Part shown: in pieces, positions 55,854 through 64,000 of the stretch
Layout: every line of letters begins with the position of its first letter
Position numbering within the stretch: the first letter of the stretch is position 1
NCBI GenBank assembly: GCA_900472785.1
Contig: UCJH01000044.1
Coordinates: 39,514-103,513, forward strand
From: Hyphomicrobiales bacterium
GTDB taxonomy: Bacteria; Pseudomonadota; Alphaproteobacteria; Rhizobiales; Rhizobiaceae
Length of the DNA stretch: 64,000 nucleotides
Direction: 5' to 3'
Notes under the pieces: generated by a model
Databases searched by the model: none
What the model was told of the DNA's origin: nothing
What the model saw: only the letters and a program-made list of their open reading frames with translations
Program-made: the position numbers and the translations under genes

Positions 55854-57923
55854 ATGCTGGCCGCCAGCACTGCAACTCAAGCCGCCTCTCCCTGGCACGC
55901 CGGGGAGATCGAGCTCCAGCGCAAAGTCGGCGTTGCCGAGCGGATGGATGATGTCGGCAGGCGCGTGCTTCGCGATTATCTGATCGACCAGCATCGAGCC
56001 TTCTACCCGCAGCTTCCATTCATTGTACTCGGTTCCGTAGATGCGGATGGGAACGCGTGGGCGACGCTGCGCGCCTCTGTTCCGGGCTTCCTGCAAAGCC
56101 CCGATCCGCACACGCTGAGGGTCAATCTGGAGCGCGAGCCGAACGACCCTGCTGATGCCGGTATGAGCAATGGCGACGCGATCGGCATGCTCGGCATCGA
56201 ATTGCATACCCGCCGCCGCAACCGCCTCAACGGTACGATCGTCCGGGATGGCTCCGGACGTTTCGATGTCCGGGTTGGCCAGTCGTATGGCAATTGTCCG
56301 CAATATATCCAGCTGCGCGACTTCAGCTTCTCCCGCGATCCGTCGATTCAGACGGATGTGAAGCCGATTGTCGGCGACCGCCTCGACGAACGCGCACAGC
56401 AGATGATCGCCGCTGCGGATACCGCCTTTGTCGCCTCCTACGCCGAACGCGAGACCGGCGAGCGGCAGGTCGACGCATCGCACCGGGGTGGAAAGCCGGG
56501 CTTCATCCGGATGGATGAAAACGGCGTCCTGACCATTCCGGATTTCGCCGGCAACCTGTTTTTCAACACGCTGGGCAACATCCTCGCCAACGGCAAGGCG
56601 GGACTGTCTTTTGCCGATTTCGAAACCGGCGAACTGCTGCAGCTTTCCGGCGATGCCGAGGTCGTGCTGGACTCGCCCGAGATCGCAGCTTTCCATGGGG
56701 CGGAACGGCTCTGGCGTTTCACCCCGAGGCATGTCGTCCGCCGTCCGGATGCCCTGCCGCTTCGCTGGCTGTCACGTCCTGACGGACAATCGCCCAATGC
56801 GCGGATGACGGGCAGCTGGGATGACGCGGCAGCCCGGATCAGGGCGCAGGAAACGGCAACGGCCTGGCGGCCTTTCCGGATCGGAAGGATCGTCAAGGAG
56901 AGCGCGACGATCCGCTCCTTCCATCTCGAACCGGCCGATGGTCTCGGTCTGCTCCCGCATGCCGCCGGGCAGCATCTGCCGATCCGGGTGACGCCGGAGG
57001 GAAGCGACGATCCGCTTGTGCGGACCTACACGCTCTCCACGGCGCCATCGGACGGCGTCTACCGCATCAGCGTCAAGCGCGAAGGATTGGTGTCGCGCCA
57101 CCTGCATGACCGGCTGAAGGAAGGCGACCTGATCGAGGTGCTAAGGCCCGCCGGGCTCTTCACCATCGATATGTCGCAGGCACGCCCGGCGGTTCTGCTG
57201 GCGGCCGGGATCGGCGTGACGCCGCTTCTGTCGATGCTGCGTCACGTCGTCTATGAGGGGCTGAGGAAAAGGCGGATGCGGCCGACGTGGCTGATGGTCT
57301 CCGCGCGAACGAAGCAGGATCGTGCCTTCGACCGGGAAATCGCGGATTTGGTTTCCGCCGCGAACGGCAACGTCCGCCTTGTGCGCGTACTCAGCGACGT
57401 CACCGGCGCAAAGATGGGTGTGGACTATGACAGCGCCGGTCGGATCGATACCGCACTGCTGAGCGCGGTGCTGCCTTTCAACGACTATGATTTCTATCTC
57501 TGCGGCCCGCCGGCCTTTATGCAATCCCTCTATGACAGCCTGCGCGAACTCAACATTGCCGACACGCGCATCCATGCGGAAGCATTCGGGCCTGCCTCGT
57601 TGACGCGAAAGACGGACGAGGCCGAGACAGCCGCGCCCATGGCCAATCCGGCAGCAGGCCCGGTTTCCGTCCAGTTCCTGCAATCGGCCAAGGAAGCGCG
57701 CTGGAATCCGGCCTCGGGCAGCCTGCTGGAACTGGCCGAAGCGCGAGGGCTCGCGCCGGAGTTCAGCTGCCGCCTCGGCACCTGCGGAAGCTGCCGCACC
57801 AAGATCGTCTCGGGCGCTGTTACCTATGCCAAGCGTCCGGAAGCGCCGGTTGCGGACGGCGAGGCACTGATCTGCTGCGCGGTTCCGGCGGAGGGCACGG
57901 ACATCCTGCAACTCGATCTTTGA
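55854..57923 (+). CDS. fusion flavoprotein: PNPOx-like domain, ferredoxin-NAD(P) reductase, [2Fe-2S] ferredoxin
   Basis: The 689-residue protein combines three modules. Residues about 40-330 form a pyridoxamine-phosphate-oxidase-like split barrel (FIVLGSVDADGNAWATLRAS, TRRRNRLNGT). About 335-560 is an FNR-type reductase with FAD motif RTYTLS (residue 390) and NAD motif LLAAGIGVTPLLSML. The end carries a plant-type [2Fe-2S] cluster with Cys639, Cys644, Cys647 and Cys674/675. Electrons would flow NAD(P)H to FAD to FeS and perhaps to the split-barrel flavin or substrate. ATG 55854 is preceded by AAAGGA. The LysR/GST context suggests detoxification. Confidence 0.87.
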   Translation: MLAASTATQAASPWHAGEIELQRKVGVAERMDDVGRRVLRDYLIDQHRAFYPQLPFIVLGSVDADGNAWATLRASVPGFLQSPDPHTLRVNLEREPNDPADAGMSNGDAIGMLGIELHTRRRNRLNGTIVRDGSGRFDVRVGQSYGNCPQYIQLRDFSFSRDPSIQTDVKPIVGDRLDERAQQMIAAADTAFVASYAERETGERQVDASHRGGKPGFIRMDENGVLTIPDFAGNLFFNTLGNILANGKAGLSFADFETGELLQLSGDAEVVLDSPEIAAFHGAERLWRFTPRHVVRRPDALPLRWLSRPDGQSPNARMTGSWDDAAARIRAQETATAWRPFRIGRIVKESATIRSFHLEPADGLGLLPHAAGQHLPIRVTPEGSDDPLVRTYTLSTAPSDGVYRISVKREGLVSRHLHDRLKEGDLIEVLRPAGLFTIDMSQARPAVLLAAGIGVTPLLSMLRHVVYEGLRKRRMRPTWLMVSARTKQDRAFDREIADLVSAANGNVRLVRVLSDVTGAKMGVDYDSAGRIDTALLSAVLPFNDYDFYLCGPPAFMQSLYDSLRELNIADTRIHAEAFGPASLTRKTDEAETAAPMANPAAGPVSVQFLQSAKEARWNPASGSLLELAEARGLAPEFSCRLGTCGSCRTKIVSGAVTYAKRPEAPVADGEALICCAVPAEGTDILQLDL

Positions 57924-58092
57924 CGGTGTTCGTGCTGCAGAATTCCCATAACAGAGCCGGCAAGGCCGCGCAGGCGAAACTCGACAAGCTTCGAATGTCT
58001 TGATCGCGGCGTTTACGGATAGCCGGCGGTGGGCAAGGAAATCGAAGGTTTGGTGAGGGATCGAGAGGTCATTGCTAAGTCTCCATGGCATT

Positions 58093-58122
58093 GGGGTGCC
58101 GGTCCCGTTTGGAACCGGCCCC
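58093..58122. terminator. hairpin between convergent genes
   Basis: ggggtgccggtcc pairs with ggaaccggcccc around 58093-58122 with one mismatch and one bulge. It lies between the flavoprotein end (57923) and the end of the convergent SDR gene (58136), so it could terminate transcription from either side. No long T-run is present. The rest of 57924-58135 shows no gene. Confidence 0.4.
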
Positions 58123-58135
58123 TTGTGGTGAGGAT

Positions 58136-59038
58136 CTAGTCGTTGACGGCAGGCTTCAGCAGGTCTTCCAGGCCGATGTTCCGGTACATCTCGACACGAA
58201 CCCGATCAGCGACAGCGGCGACCACTTCGGCACCGTCCTGTGATGGGTCGATATGGATTCTGAAAGGCCGTGTGCCGAAGGGCATGTTGACAATCCGGAC
58301 GATCTCCACTGCGACAGACGCCGGATCGGCATCGGTCGGTTCCAGAGCAGCTAGCCCCTTAAGCGCCTGTTCGGGAACGCCTTTGTAGGGGCCTTCTGTA
58401 TATTCAGCGGCAATGGCTGTGTCGCATGGCGAGCCGGCATGCGCGAAGTGGTTGGTGCCCTTCGTGAAAGCACCCGGCACCACGATCGAGGTTTCGACGC
58501 CCCACCGGGAGAGTTCGGTCGAGTAGGACACGGCAAGCGAGTCCATTGCGGCCTTGGCGGCGAAATAGGGCGACAGGAAGGGCGGAGTGCCGCCACGGGT
58601 GCTCGAGGACGAGATCCAGACGACAAGCCCCTTGCCTTGCTTGCGCAGGTGGGGAAGTGCGGCCCGGTTTACGCGCTGCGTAGACAAGACATTGATATCA
58701 TACAGCTCCGCGAACTGCTCAGGCGTGAACGCTTCCGCCGGGCCAAAGGACATATGGCCCGCATTGTGTATGACGACATCAAGTCGACCGGTATCAGCGA
58801 TGATCGTTCCGATGCTGGCGTCAACCGAAGCATCAGAGACGACGTCCAGTTCGACCGAACGGAGATCGACATCGTGCTTCCTGGAGAAATCGGCGGCGGC
58901 CGCAACGGCCGGGGCATTGCGCCCCTTGGTAGCCCGCATGCCCGCATAGACCGTGTGGCCAGCCTTGGCGAGTTCACGGACGGCCATCGCGCCGAATCCG
59001 CTGGATGCACCGGTGACAACGATTACTTGCCTGTTCAT
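58136..59038 (-). CDS. SDR-family oxidoreductase
   Basis: The 300-residue short-chain dehydrogenase has cofactor loop GASSGFG (residues 10-16), NAGH strand, Ser in WISSSS, and Tyr/Lys in YFAAK. The longer C-terminus resembles the 17beta-HSD/retinol-dehydrogenase-like SDRs. The substrate is unknown. Another SDR gene lies 44 bp upstream on the same strand, so the two probably form one transcript, controlled by the divergent LysR gene. Confidence 0.88.
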   Translation of the reverse strand: MNRQVIVVTGASSGFGAMAVRELAKAGHTVYAGMRATKGRNAPAVAAAADFSRKHDVDLRSVELDVVSDASVDASIGTIIADTGRLDVVIHNAGHMSFGPAEAFTPEQFAELYDINVLSTQRVNRAALPHLRKQGKGLVVWISSSSTRGGTPPFLSPYFAAKAAMDSLAVSYSTELSRWGVETSIVVPGAFTKGTNHFAHAGSPCDTAIAAEYTEGPYKGVPEQALKGLAALEPTDADPASVAVEIVRIVNMPFGTRPFRIHIDPSQDGAEVVAAVADRVRVEMYRNIGLEDLLKPAVND

Positions 59039-59082
59039 GATCTGGTTCCTTTTGCGAATTGGTTTTGGTTGCAGCCGCCGGT

Positions 59083-59823
59083 TCAGGCGAGACCGCCATT
59101 GGCCCGGATGATCTCGCCATTGATCCAGCCTGCATCAGGCCCCACCAGAAAAGCGACGACGCTGGCGATATCGGATGGCTGTCCCAGGCGCTCAAGCGGC
59201 GGCATTTTCGAAAACTGGGCGATCAGTTCGTCGCTCTTTCCATTCAGGAAAAGGTCTGTCGCGATCGGGCCGGGGGCGACGGCATTCACGGTGATGTCGC
59301 GGCCGCGCAGTTCCTTGGCAAAGACCTGGGTAAAAGCTTCGACAGCCGCTTTGGTGCCGTTGTAGACGGCATATCCGGGCATGTTCAGCGCCAGTGTCGT
59401 CGAGGAAAAGTTGACGATGCGTCCGCCGTTCTGCAGACGCTTGGCAGCTTCGCGCAGAGCGTTGAACGTACCCTTGGTGTTGATCGCGAAATGGCGGTCA
59501 AATTCTTCGTCGCTGGTTTCGGCAAGAGCGATCGTCTTCAGGATGCCGGCATTGTTGACCAGGACGTCAATCCGCCCAAAAGCTGCTTCGGCGGACTCGA
59601 ACATGCGGGCAACGGCGTCGGGATCGGATACGTCGGCCTGGGCTGTGATAGCCTTGCCACCGCTGGCCTCAATCTTGCGGACCAGTTGCTCGGCCGGCGC
59701 GGCATTTCCCGAATAGTTGATGACAACGGCGAAACCGTCATTCGCGAGACGTTCGGCGATGGCAGCGCCGATGCCGCGGGAAGCACCGGTAATGATGGCA
59801 ACCTGACTTGTGTGTTCAGACAT
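59083..59823 (-). CDS. SDR-family oxidoreductase, FabG-like
   Basis: The 246-residue classical SDR has GASRGIG (residues 13-19), NNAG, Ser in NFSSTT, and Tyr/Lys in YNGTK. The end has the standard GWINGEIIRANGG cofactor-closing segment. It is close to 3-oxoacyl-ACP reductase-like SDRs, but no fatty-acid genes are nearby. GGAGA precedes the ATG. It is divergent from a LysR gene 106 bp away, which is the likely regulator. Confidence 0.9.
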   Translation of the reverse strand: MSEHTSQVAIITGASRGIGAAIAERLANDGFAVVINYSGNAAPAEQLVRKIEASGGKAITAQADVSDPDAVARMFESAEAAFGRIDVLVNNAGILKTIALAETSDEEFDRHFAINTKGTFNALREAAKRLQNGGRIVNFSSTTLALNMPGYAVYNGTKAAVEAFTQVFAKELRGRDITVNAVAPGPIATDLFLNGKSDELIAQFSKMPPLERLGQPSDIASVVAFLVGPDAGWINGEIIRANGGLA

Positions 59824-59885
59824 TTCGATCTCCTTGATTTCGATTTGTTTTCACGGGTGGGAGGTTGCCACTATCCCTCACGCGG

Positions 59886-59900
59886 ATAATCATGCATTAT
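59886..59900. promoter_or_regulatory. LysR operator candidate between SDR and lysR genes
   Basis: ATAAT-CATGC-ATTAT has exact 5-bp inverted arms within the 106-bp divergent gap, 30 bases before the lysR start. The T-N11-A form suits LysR binding, but the arms are short and AT-rich. Confidence 0.35.
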
Positions 59901-59929
59901 TTGGCATCACAATCCGGGATCAACGAACA

Positions 59930-60829
59930 ATGGACAGGCTGGATGCCATGCGAATTTTCAGCCGGGTGGTTGAACGCAAAAGCTTTACGATGGCGTCGGA
60001 AGACCTGGGCCTGCCGCGCTCGACCGTAACGGATGCGGTGAAGCAGCTGGAAGCGCGTCTCGGAGTCCGGCTCCTGCAGCGCACGACGCGGCAGGTCAGC
60101 TCGACATTGGACGGAGAGGCGTATTATCAGCGATGCGTGGCGATCCTCGCCGATATCGAGGATGCCGAAGGCGCATTCGCGGGCACGACGCCGAAGGGTC
60201 TTCTACGGGTGGATGTGCACGGCACGCTGGCGCGCCATTTTGTGCTTCCGAACCTGCCGGCTTTCCTGAAAAGCTATCCCGACATCGAGCTTTACATGAC
60301 CGAAGGCGACAGGTTCGTCGACCTTATCCGGGAAGGGATCGATTGCGTCTTGCGCGTGGGAGAACCCCAAGGCGATGATATGGTCGGGCGGCGGGTGGCA
60401 ATGCTGAACGAAGTCACGTGCGCATCCATCGCGTATGTCGAGCGCTACGGGCGGCCCTCGCATGTCAATGACCTCGAGGGCCATATCATGGTCGGCTTCC
60501 GCTCGTCGGCGACCGGAACGCTGATCCCGCTGGAGTTCCAGGTAGAGGGCAAAGTTGTCTATCGGCAACTGCCGACAATCATCACGGTCAATGCGGCTGA
60601 AAGCTTCATCGCCACGGCCAAGGAAGGGCTCGGCTTGATTCAAATTCCCCGCTATCATGCGCAGCATGCGATCGACGCCGGAACGCTAGTGGAGATATTG
60701 CCGGAATATCCACCGACACAAACGCCGGTTTCGCTGTTCTATCCGCGGAACAAGCAATTATCGCCCCGGGTCAGGGTGTTCATCGACTGGTTGGTCACAG
60801 TGTTCCGCGAGTCCGGCATGCGCCTGTAA
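59930..60829 (+). CDS. LysR-family transcriptional regulator
   Basis: The 299-residue protein starts at ATG 59930, matching the usual LysR beginning (MDRLDAMRIFSRVVERKSF). It has an HTH (SEDLGLPRSTVTDAVKQLEA) and an effector domain from about residue 90. A longer frame starting at 59810 overlaps the divergent SDR and is rejected. It is the probable regulator of the two SDR genes. Confidence 0.9.
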   Translation: MDRLDAMRIFSRVVERKSFTMASEDLGLPRSTVTDAVKQLEARLGVRLLQRTTRQVSSTLDGEAYYQRCVAILADIEDAEGAFAGTTPKGLLRVDVHGTLARHFVLPNLPAFLKSYPDIELYMTEGDRFVDLIREGIDCVLRVGEPQGDDMVGRRVAMLNEVTCASIAYVERYGRPSHVNDLEGHIMVGFRSSATGTLIPLEFQVEGKVVYRQLPTIITVNAAESFIATAKEGLGLIQIPRYHAQHAIDAGTLVEILPEYPPTQTPVSLFYPRNKQLSPRVRVFIDWLVTVFRESGMRL

Positions 60830-60977
60830 TTCCCCGATGCCGACGCATGGATTGTGGCGAGGTCCTCGCCCGACATTCCCGGAAGGCCGGGATCGGTCAC
60901 CAGGATAGGTTAGAGCGCGTTCTCGTTCACGGCAGGTCCAACGCATATCGCTCATCAGGATGCCGACTGTGATCCAG

Positions 60978-61184
60978 TTACGTGACAGCGCCCAAATCGA
61001 TGAATGACTGCATTTGTTCGGCGGTATGCTCCCCCTCGACATGGACGCGGAACGCCTTTCCCTGGAATTTAAGGTCTTTCGCGGTGGCCAATGCGTCGGG
61101 ATAAAGAAGCTTGGGCTCATCGCGGGTATCCATACCTTCTGTGTCGCGCGAACTCAGTGAAATAACCTGAAACTTGGCAGCCAT
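60978..61184 (-). CDS. small hypothetical protein
   Basis: The 68-residue polar protein begins MAAKFQVISLSSRDTEGMDT and ends with a helix (EHTAEQMQSFIDLGA). An ideal AGGAGAAAACCC precedes the ATG, which supports translation. No signal, cysteine or known family is seen. It is followed on the minus strand by no further gene. Confidence 0.6.
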   Translation of the reverse strand: MAAKFQVISLSSRDTEGMDTRDEPKLLYPDALATAKDLKFQGKAFRVHVEGEHTAEQMQSFIDLGAVT

Positions 61185-61220
61185 GGGTTTTCTCCTGCTA
61201 AAACGGCCCGATGGACCCGC

Positions 61221-61445
61221 CTAACCTTCATTTCCGTCGGATACAAAGTTCTTCGACACGGCATTTCGCGCATCTTGCAGCAAGTCCGTCTTCGCCAGCC
61301 ATTGCGTGTCGATGACCTGCTTTATCGCCAAGGCGACATCTTCAGCCTTCCAGTCGGCCTCTTCCATCTCGCGGATAAGGGCCGTTATTTTCTGATTAAT
61401 GATGTCATGCAGATCATCGACCGGCTTGGTGCGCGAAGTGTTCAT
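61221..61445 (-). CDS. small hypothetical protein
   Basis: The 74-residue helical protein starts MNTSRTKPVDDLHDIINQKI and contains EADWKAEDVALAIKQVID. GGAGG seven bases before ATG 61445 selects this start over a longer frame at 61508. No family was recognised. It is 36 bp upstream of the other small gene on the same strand, so the two may be one transcript, divergent from the oxidase genes. Confidence 0.6.
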   Translation of the reverse strand: MNTSRTKPVDDLHDIINQKITALIREMEEADWKAEDVALAIKQVIDTQWLAKTDLLQDARNAVSKNFVSDGNEG

Positions 61446-61639
61446 CGGGGCTACCTCCATGGTTTGGGGAAACGGCTGAGCCAGGCGTAGGTTCCCGTCG
61501 AGAGCCATCCGGTCTGATAAGGAACGGATCGCCCGGTTGCGCGCGTGCCGACCCGTCGATCAGCGGATGCTATTTTATACGATCGCCCGCACTTGTCGCT
61601 TTCACAACCCGCTCCATATCGACAGTTCGGGCGCTGCTC

Positions 61640-62644
61640 TTGCGCGCTGCCACAAGGGGAGGTTCGACAATCCTGCGATGTCTTCTTCTCTTCGGCATGT
61701 TGCTTCTCGCCGGATGCAGCGGCCGGCAATCCGCGCTTGATCCCGCCGGGGAAGAAGCCGAGGCGATCTACGGTCTTTTCATTGTCCTGGTTATTGGTGG
61801 CGGGGTTGTGTGGCTTGCCGTCACGGCGCTGTTTATCCACTCCGCTCGCCAGCGACAGGCGCCGTGGACAGCGGAACATGCGAACCGGCTGATTGCATGG
61901 GGTGGCGTTGCCTTTCCGAGTGTCGTCCTTCTGCTCCTTCTCGGGTATGCCGTGTGGCTGATGCCGGCGATACGGCCCTGGACTCCTGCTGAGGCGAGGA
62001 CTGGTGCAATCGAGGTGACCGGCGAACAATTCTGGTGGCGGATCCGCTATCCGGCCCTGAATGGTCAATATGCTTTCGAGACGGCCAACGAAATCCGGCT
62101 CCCCCTAGGGCGTCCGGCAACGTTCCTGCTCAAGGCGACCGACGTTATCCATTCCTTCTGGATTCCATCCCTCGGCGGCAAGATGGACATGATACCCGGC
62201 CGAACCAATATCCTCACGCTGACGCCGACGCGCACCGGCATCTTTCGTGCGCCCTGCGCCGAATTCTGCGGCGCCTCGCATGCCTATATGGCCTTCTCTG
62301 TCGTCGTCATGGAGGAAAGCGACTTCGACACCTGGAGCCGCCGTCAGGTCGAGGGCCATCCCGCAACGCCGGAGAAAGGTCGACTGTTGATACAGCGCCA
62401 TGGCTGTCTGGGCTGCCATGCGTTGCGCGGATCTGAGCCTAGGGGCGGCACGGCTCCGGATCTGACCCTGATCGGCGCACGCCAGTCGATCGGCGCCGGA
62501 GCGCTTGCCAATACGCCGGACAACATCGCCCGCTTCATCCGCTCGCCGTCGTCGATAAAACCCGGTGCGAAAATGCCTGATTTCGATATGGTTCCAGAGA
62601 GCGATATTGCCGAAATCGCCCGGTATCTCGGGGGCCTCAAATGA
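61640..62644 (+). CDS. ctaC: cytochrome c oxidase subunit II with fused cytochrome c domain
   Basis: The 334-residue lipoprotein of the caa3 type has lipobox LLAGC (Cys26) and two membrane helices. The CuA site is CAEFCGASHAYM (Cys206, Cys210, His214, Met217), and the C-terminal heme c motif is CLGCH (Cys256, Cys259, His260). It receives electrons through the fused cytochrome c and passes them to subunit I. No ATG fits the frame; TTG 61640 is the longest start, while a strong ggggagg further in leaves the true start open. Its stop overlaps the next start (ATGA). Confidence 0.9.
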   Translation: MRAATRGGSTILRCLLLFGMLLLAGCSGRQSALDPAGEEAEAIYGLFIVLVIGGGVVWLAVTALFIHSARQRQAPWTAEHANRLIAWGGVAFPSVVLLLLLGYAVWLMPAIRPWTPAEARTGAIEVTGEQFWWRIRYPALNGQYAFETANEIRLPLGRPATFLLKATDVIHSFWIPSLGGKMDMIPGRTNILTLTPTRTGIFRAPCAEFCGASHAYMAFSVVVMEESDFDTWSRRQVEGHPATPEKGRLLIQRHGCLGCHALRGSEPRGGTAPDLTLIGARQSIGAGALANTPDNIARFIRSPSSIKPGAKMPDFDMVPESDIAEIARYLGGLK

Positions 62645-64000
62645 CGGATCACTCCCCTTCCGTCGCGGATGATGCGGCAACCGCGCAAGAGGCGGAACTG
62701 CGGCGCGTCTGGGCCACTCCGAAAGGCTGGCGCTACTGGACCTCCGTCAACAACACGCAGATCGGCCTGTGGTACGGATCGGCCGCTTTTATTTTCATGC
62801 TGTTTGCCGGTGTCCTTGCGCTTCTCGTGCGCCTGCAGCTCGCAGTGCCAGACAATGACTTCCTTTCCGCCGATCTCTTCAACCAGGCTTTCACCCTGCA
62901 CGGCACGGTGATGATGTTCCTGTTTGCCGTGCCGATCTTCGAGGCCGTGGCAATCTTCCTCCTGCCCTCCATGCTCGGTGCGCGCGAGCTGCCCTTTCCG
63001 CGGCTGTCGGCCTTCGGTTTCTGGAGTTTCCTCATCGGCGGCGTCTTCGTCTGCGGGTCGATCTTCTTTGGAGCGGCACCGAATTCCGGCTGGTTCATGT
63101 ATCCGCCGCTTGCCACCGACAAGCAATATTCCGGCATCGGCGCGGATATCTGGCTGCTTGGCCTTTCCTTCATCGAGGTCGCCTCCATCGCGGCCGCGGT
63201 CGAGCTCATCGTCGGCATCATGAAATGCCGGGCGCCCGGCATGCGCATCAACATGATGCCGCTGTTTGCCTGGTACCTGTTGATCGTTGCGGGCATGATC
63301 CTCTTTGCCTTCCCGCCGCTGATTGCCGGCGACATCCTGTTCGAGATGGAGCGGATGTTCGACTGGCCCTTCTTCGATGCGACGCGCGGGGGCGATCCGC
63401 TGCTCTGGCAGCATCTGTTCTGGATCTTCGGTCACCCGGAAGTCTACATTATCTTCCTGCCGGCCATCGCCATCATGGCGATGATCGTGCCGACCTTCGC
63501 GCAGCGTCCGATCGTTGGCTATTCCTGGATCGTGCTGGCCGCGGTCGGCACCGGTTTCCTGAGTTTCGGACTTTGGGTCCACCACATGTTCACGACAGGC
63601 CTGCCGCAAATTTCGCTCGCCTTTTTCTCCGCGGCTTCAGAAGCCGTGGCGATCCCGACAGGGGTGCAGATCTTCGTCTTCATTGCCACCATGCTCGCCG
63701 GCCGGGTGATCTTTTCCATCCCGATGCTGTTCGGCACCGGCGGGCTGGCGATCTTCGTCATCGGCGGCTTGACTGGCGTCATGGTGGCGCTTGCCCCGTT
63801 CGACTGGCAGGCGCATGACACCTATTTCGTCGTCGCCCACCTCCACTATGTGCTGATCGGCGGTATGCTTTTTCCGGTGATTGCCGGAATTTATTATTAT
63901 TATCCGCTGATCAACGCCCGAAAGCTGTCGGATCGATGGGGAAAGATCGCCTTCTGGCTGATGTTTGCCGGCTTCAACGTCGCCTTCTTCCCGATGCATC
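62641..64000 (+). CDS. ctaD: cytochrome c oxidase subunit I (partial, runs off the window)
   Basis: ATG 62641 overlaps the ctaC stop. The frame stays open to the window end (453 codons). Heme-copper oxidase features are the low-spin heme His in LHGTVMMF, CuB His265 in the GHPEVYI motif, the second pair in WVHHMF, and HDTYFVVAHLHYVL with heme a3 ligands. The N-terminal segment WRYWTSVNNTQIGLWY suits the caa3/CtaD I+III type. It pumps protons while reducing oxygen. The remaining helices lie beyond the window. Confidence 0.95.
   Translation, partial: MTDHSPSVADDAATAQEAELRRVWATPKGWRYWTSVNNTQIGLWYGSAAFIFMLFAGVLALLVRLQLAVPDNDFLSADLFNQAFTLHGTVMMFLFAVPIFEAVAIFLLPSMLGARELPFPRLSAFGFWSFLIGGVFVCGSIFFGAAPNSGWFMYPPLATDKQYSGIGADIWLLGLSFIEVASIAAAVELIVGIMKCRAPGMRINMMPLFAWYLLIVAGMILFAFPPLIAGDILFEMERMFDWPFFDATRGGDPLLWQHLFWIFGHPEVYIIFLPAIAIMAMIVPTFAQRPIVGYSWIVLAAVGTGFLSFGLWVHHMFTTGLPQISLAFFSAASEAVAIPTGVQIFVFIATMLAGRVIFSIPMLFGTGGLAIFVIGGLTGVMVALAPFDWQAHDTYFVVAHLHYVLIGGMLFPVIAGIYYYYPLINARKLSDRWGKIAFWLMFAGFNVAFFPMH

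Noticed and set aside
62344..63609. 421-codon minus-strand frame opposite the oxidase genes
   Set aside because: Antisense to heme-copper oxidase genes with clear motifs; composition is a His/Asp/Glu-rich shadow.

Overview
The window looks like chromosome or large-replicon sequence from an alphaproteobacterium of the Rhizobiales, probably Rhizobiaceae. The basis is the high GC, the many short divergent regulator/SDR pairs, the winged-helix STAND ATPase regulators, the IS3 debris of a type common in Rhizobium/Agrobacterium, and a caa3-like oxidase locus. Assignments rest on motifs read by eye; no database search was run. No tRNA, rRNA, CRISPR array or complete insertion sequence was seen.

Region 1 (1-6.2 kb) is an Rhs/YD-repeat polymorphic toxin whose 5' part is in another frame. 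It has a restriction-endonuclease-like C-terminal tip, a candidate immunity gene, IS3 transposase debris and a small orphan ORF. Region 2 (6.3-12.4 kb) is a reduced type II secretion cluster, gspD-prepilin peptidase-gspG-L-M-N-K. gspK is frameshifted, and gspE, gspF and the minor pseudopilins H/I/J are absent. An IS3 orfB remnant follows.

Region 3 (13-20 kb) holds an exported alpha/beta hydrolase divergent from an OhrR-like regulator with a palindromic operator. Next come an NTF2-like/SDR pair divergent from a LysR gene over a perfect 12-bp inverted repeat, then a large hybrid histidine kinase and another IS3 orfA remnant.

Region 4 (20-40 kb) is a mainly minus-strand redox and electrophile-stress island. 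One operon-like block runs MarR (with four C-terminal cysteines) - unknown exported protein - AhpD-like - thiol redoxin - class I amidotransferase - MOSC. Around it lie a DoxX-like membrane protein, WrbA, SDR, catalase, a disulfide-reductase-like flavoprotein, a DUF4126-like membrane protein, a Tat-exported haloperoxidase-like hydrolase and a broken metallo-beta-lactamase-fold gene. Two paralogous winged-helix/NB-ARC/TPR regulators flank a sugar phosphate isomerase; the second uses a TTG start.

Region 5 (40-50 kb) carries glutaminase, exonuclease III and a YihY/BrkB protein, then an operon for uronate isomerase plus a PotABCD-type ABC importer, divergent from a GntR/FCD regulator. Region 6 (50-61 kb) contains AraC, MFS, cupin, LysR and GST genes, a PNPOx-FNR-[2Fe-2S] fusion flavoprotein, two SDRs and a second LysR. 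Region 7 (61-64 kb) begins a cytochrome c oxidase operon: subunit II with a fused heme c domain, then subunit I running off the window end.
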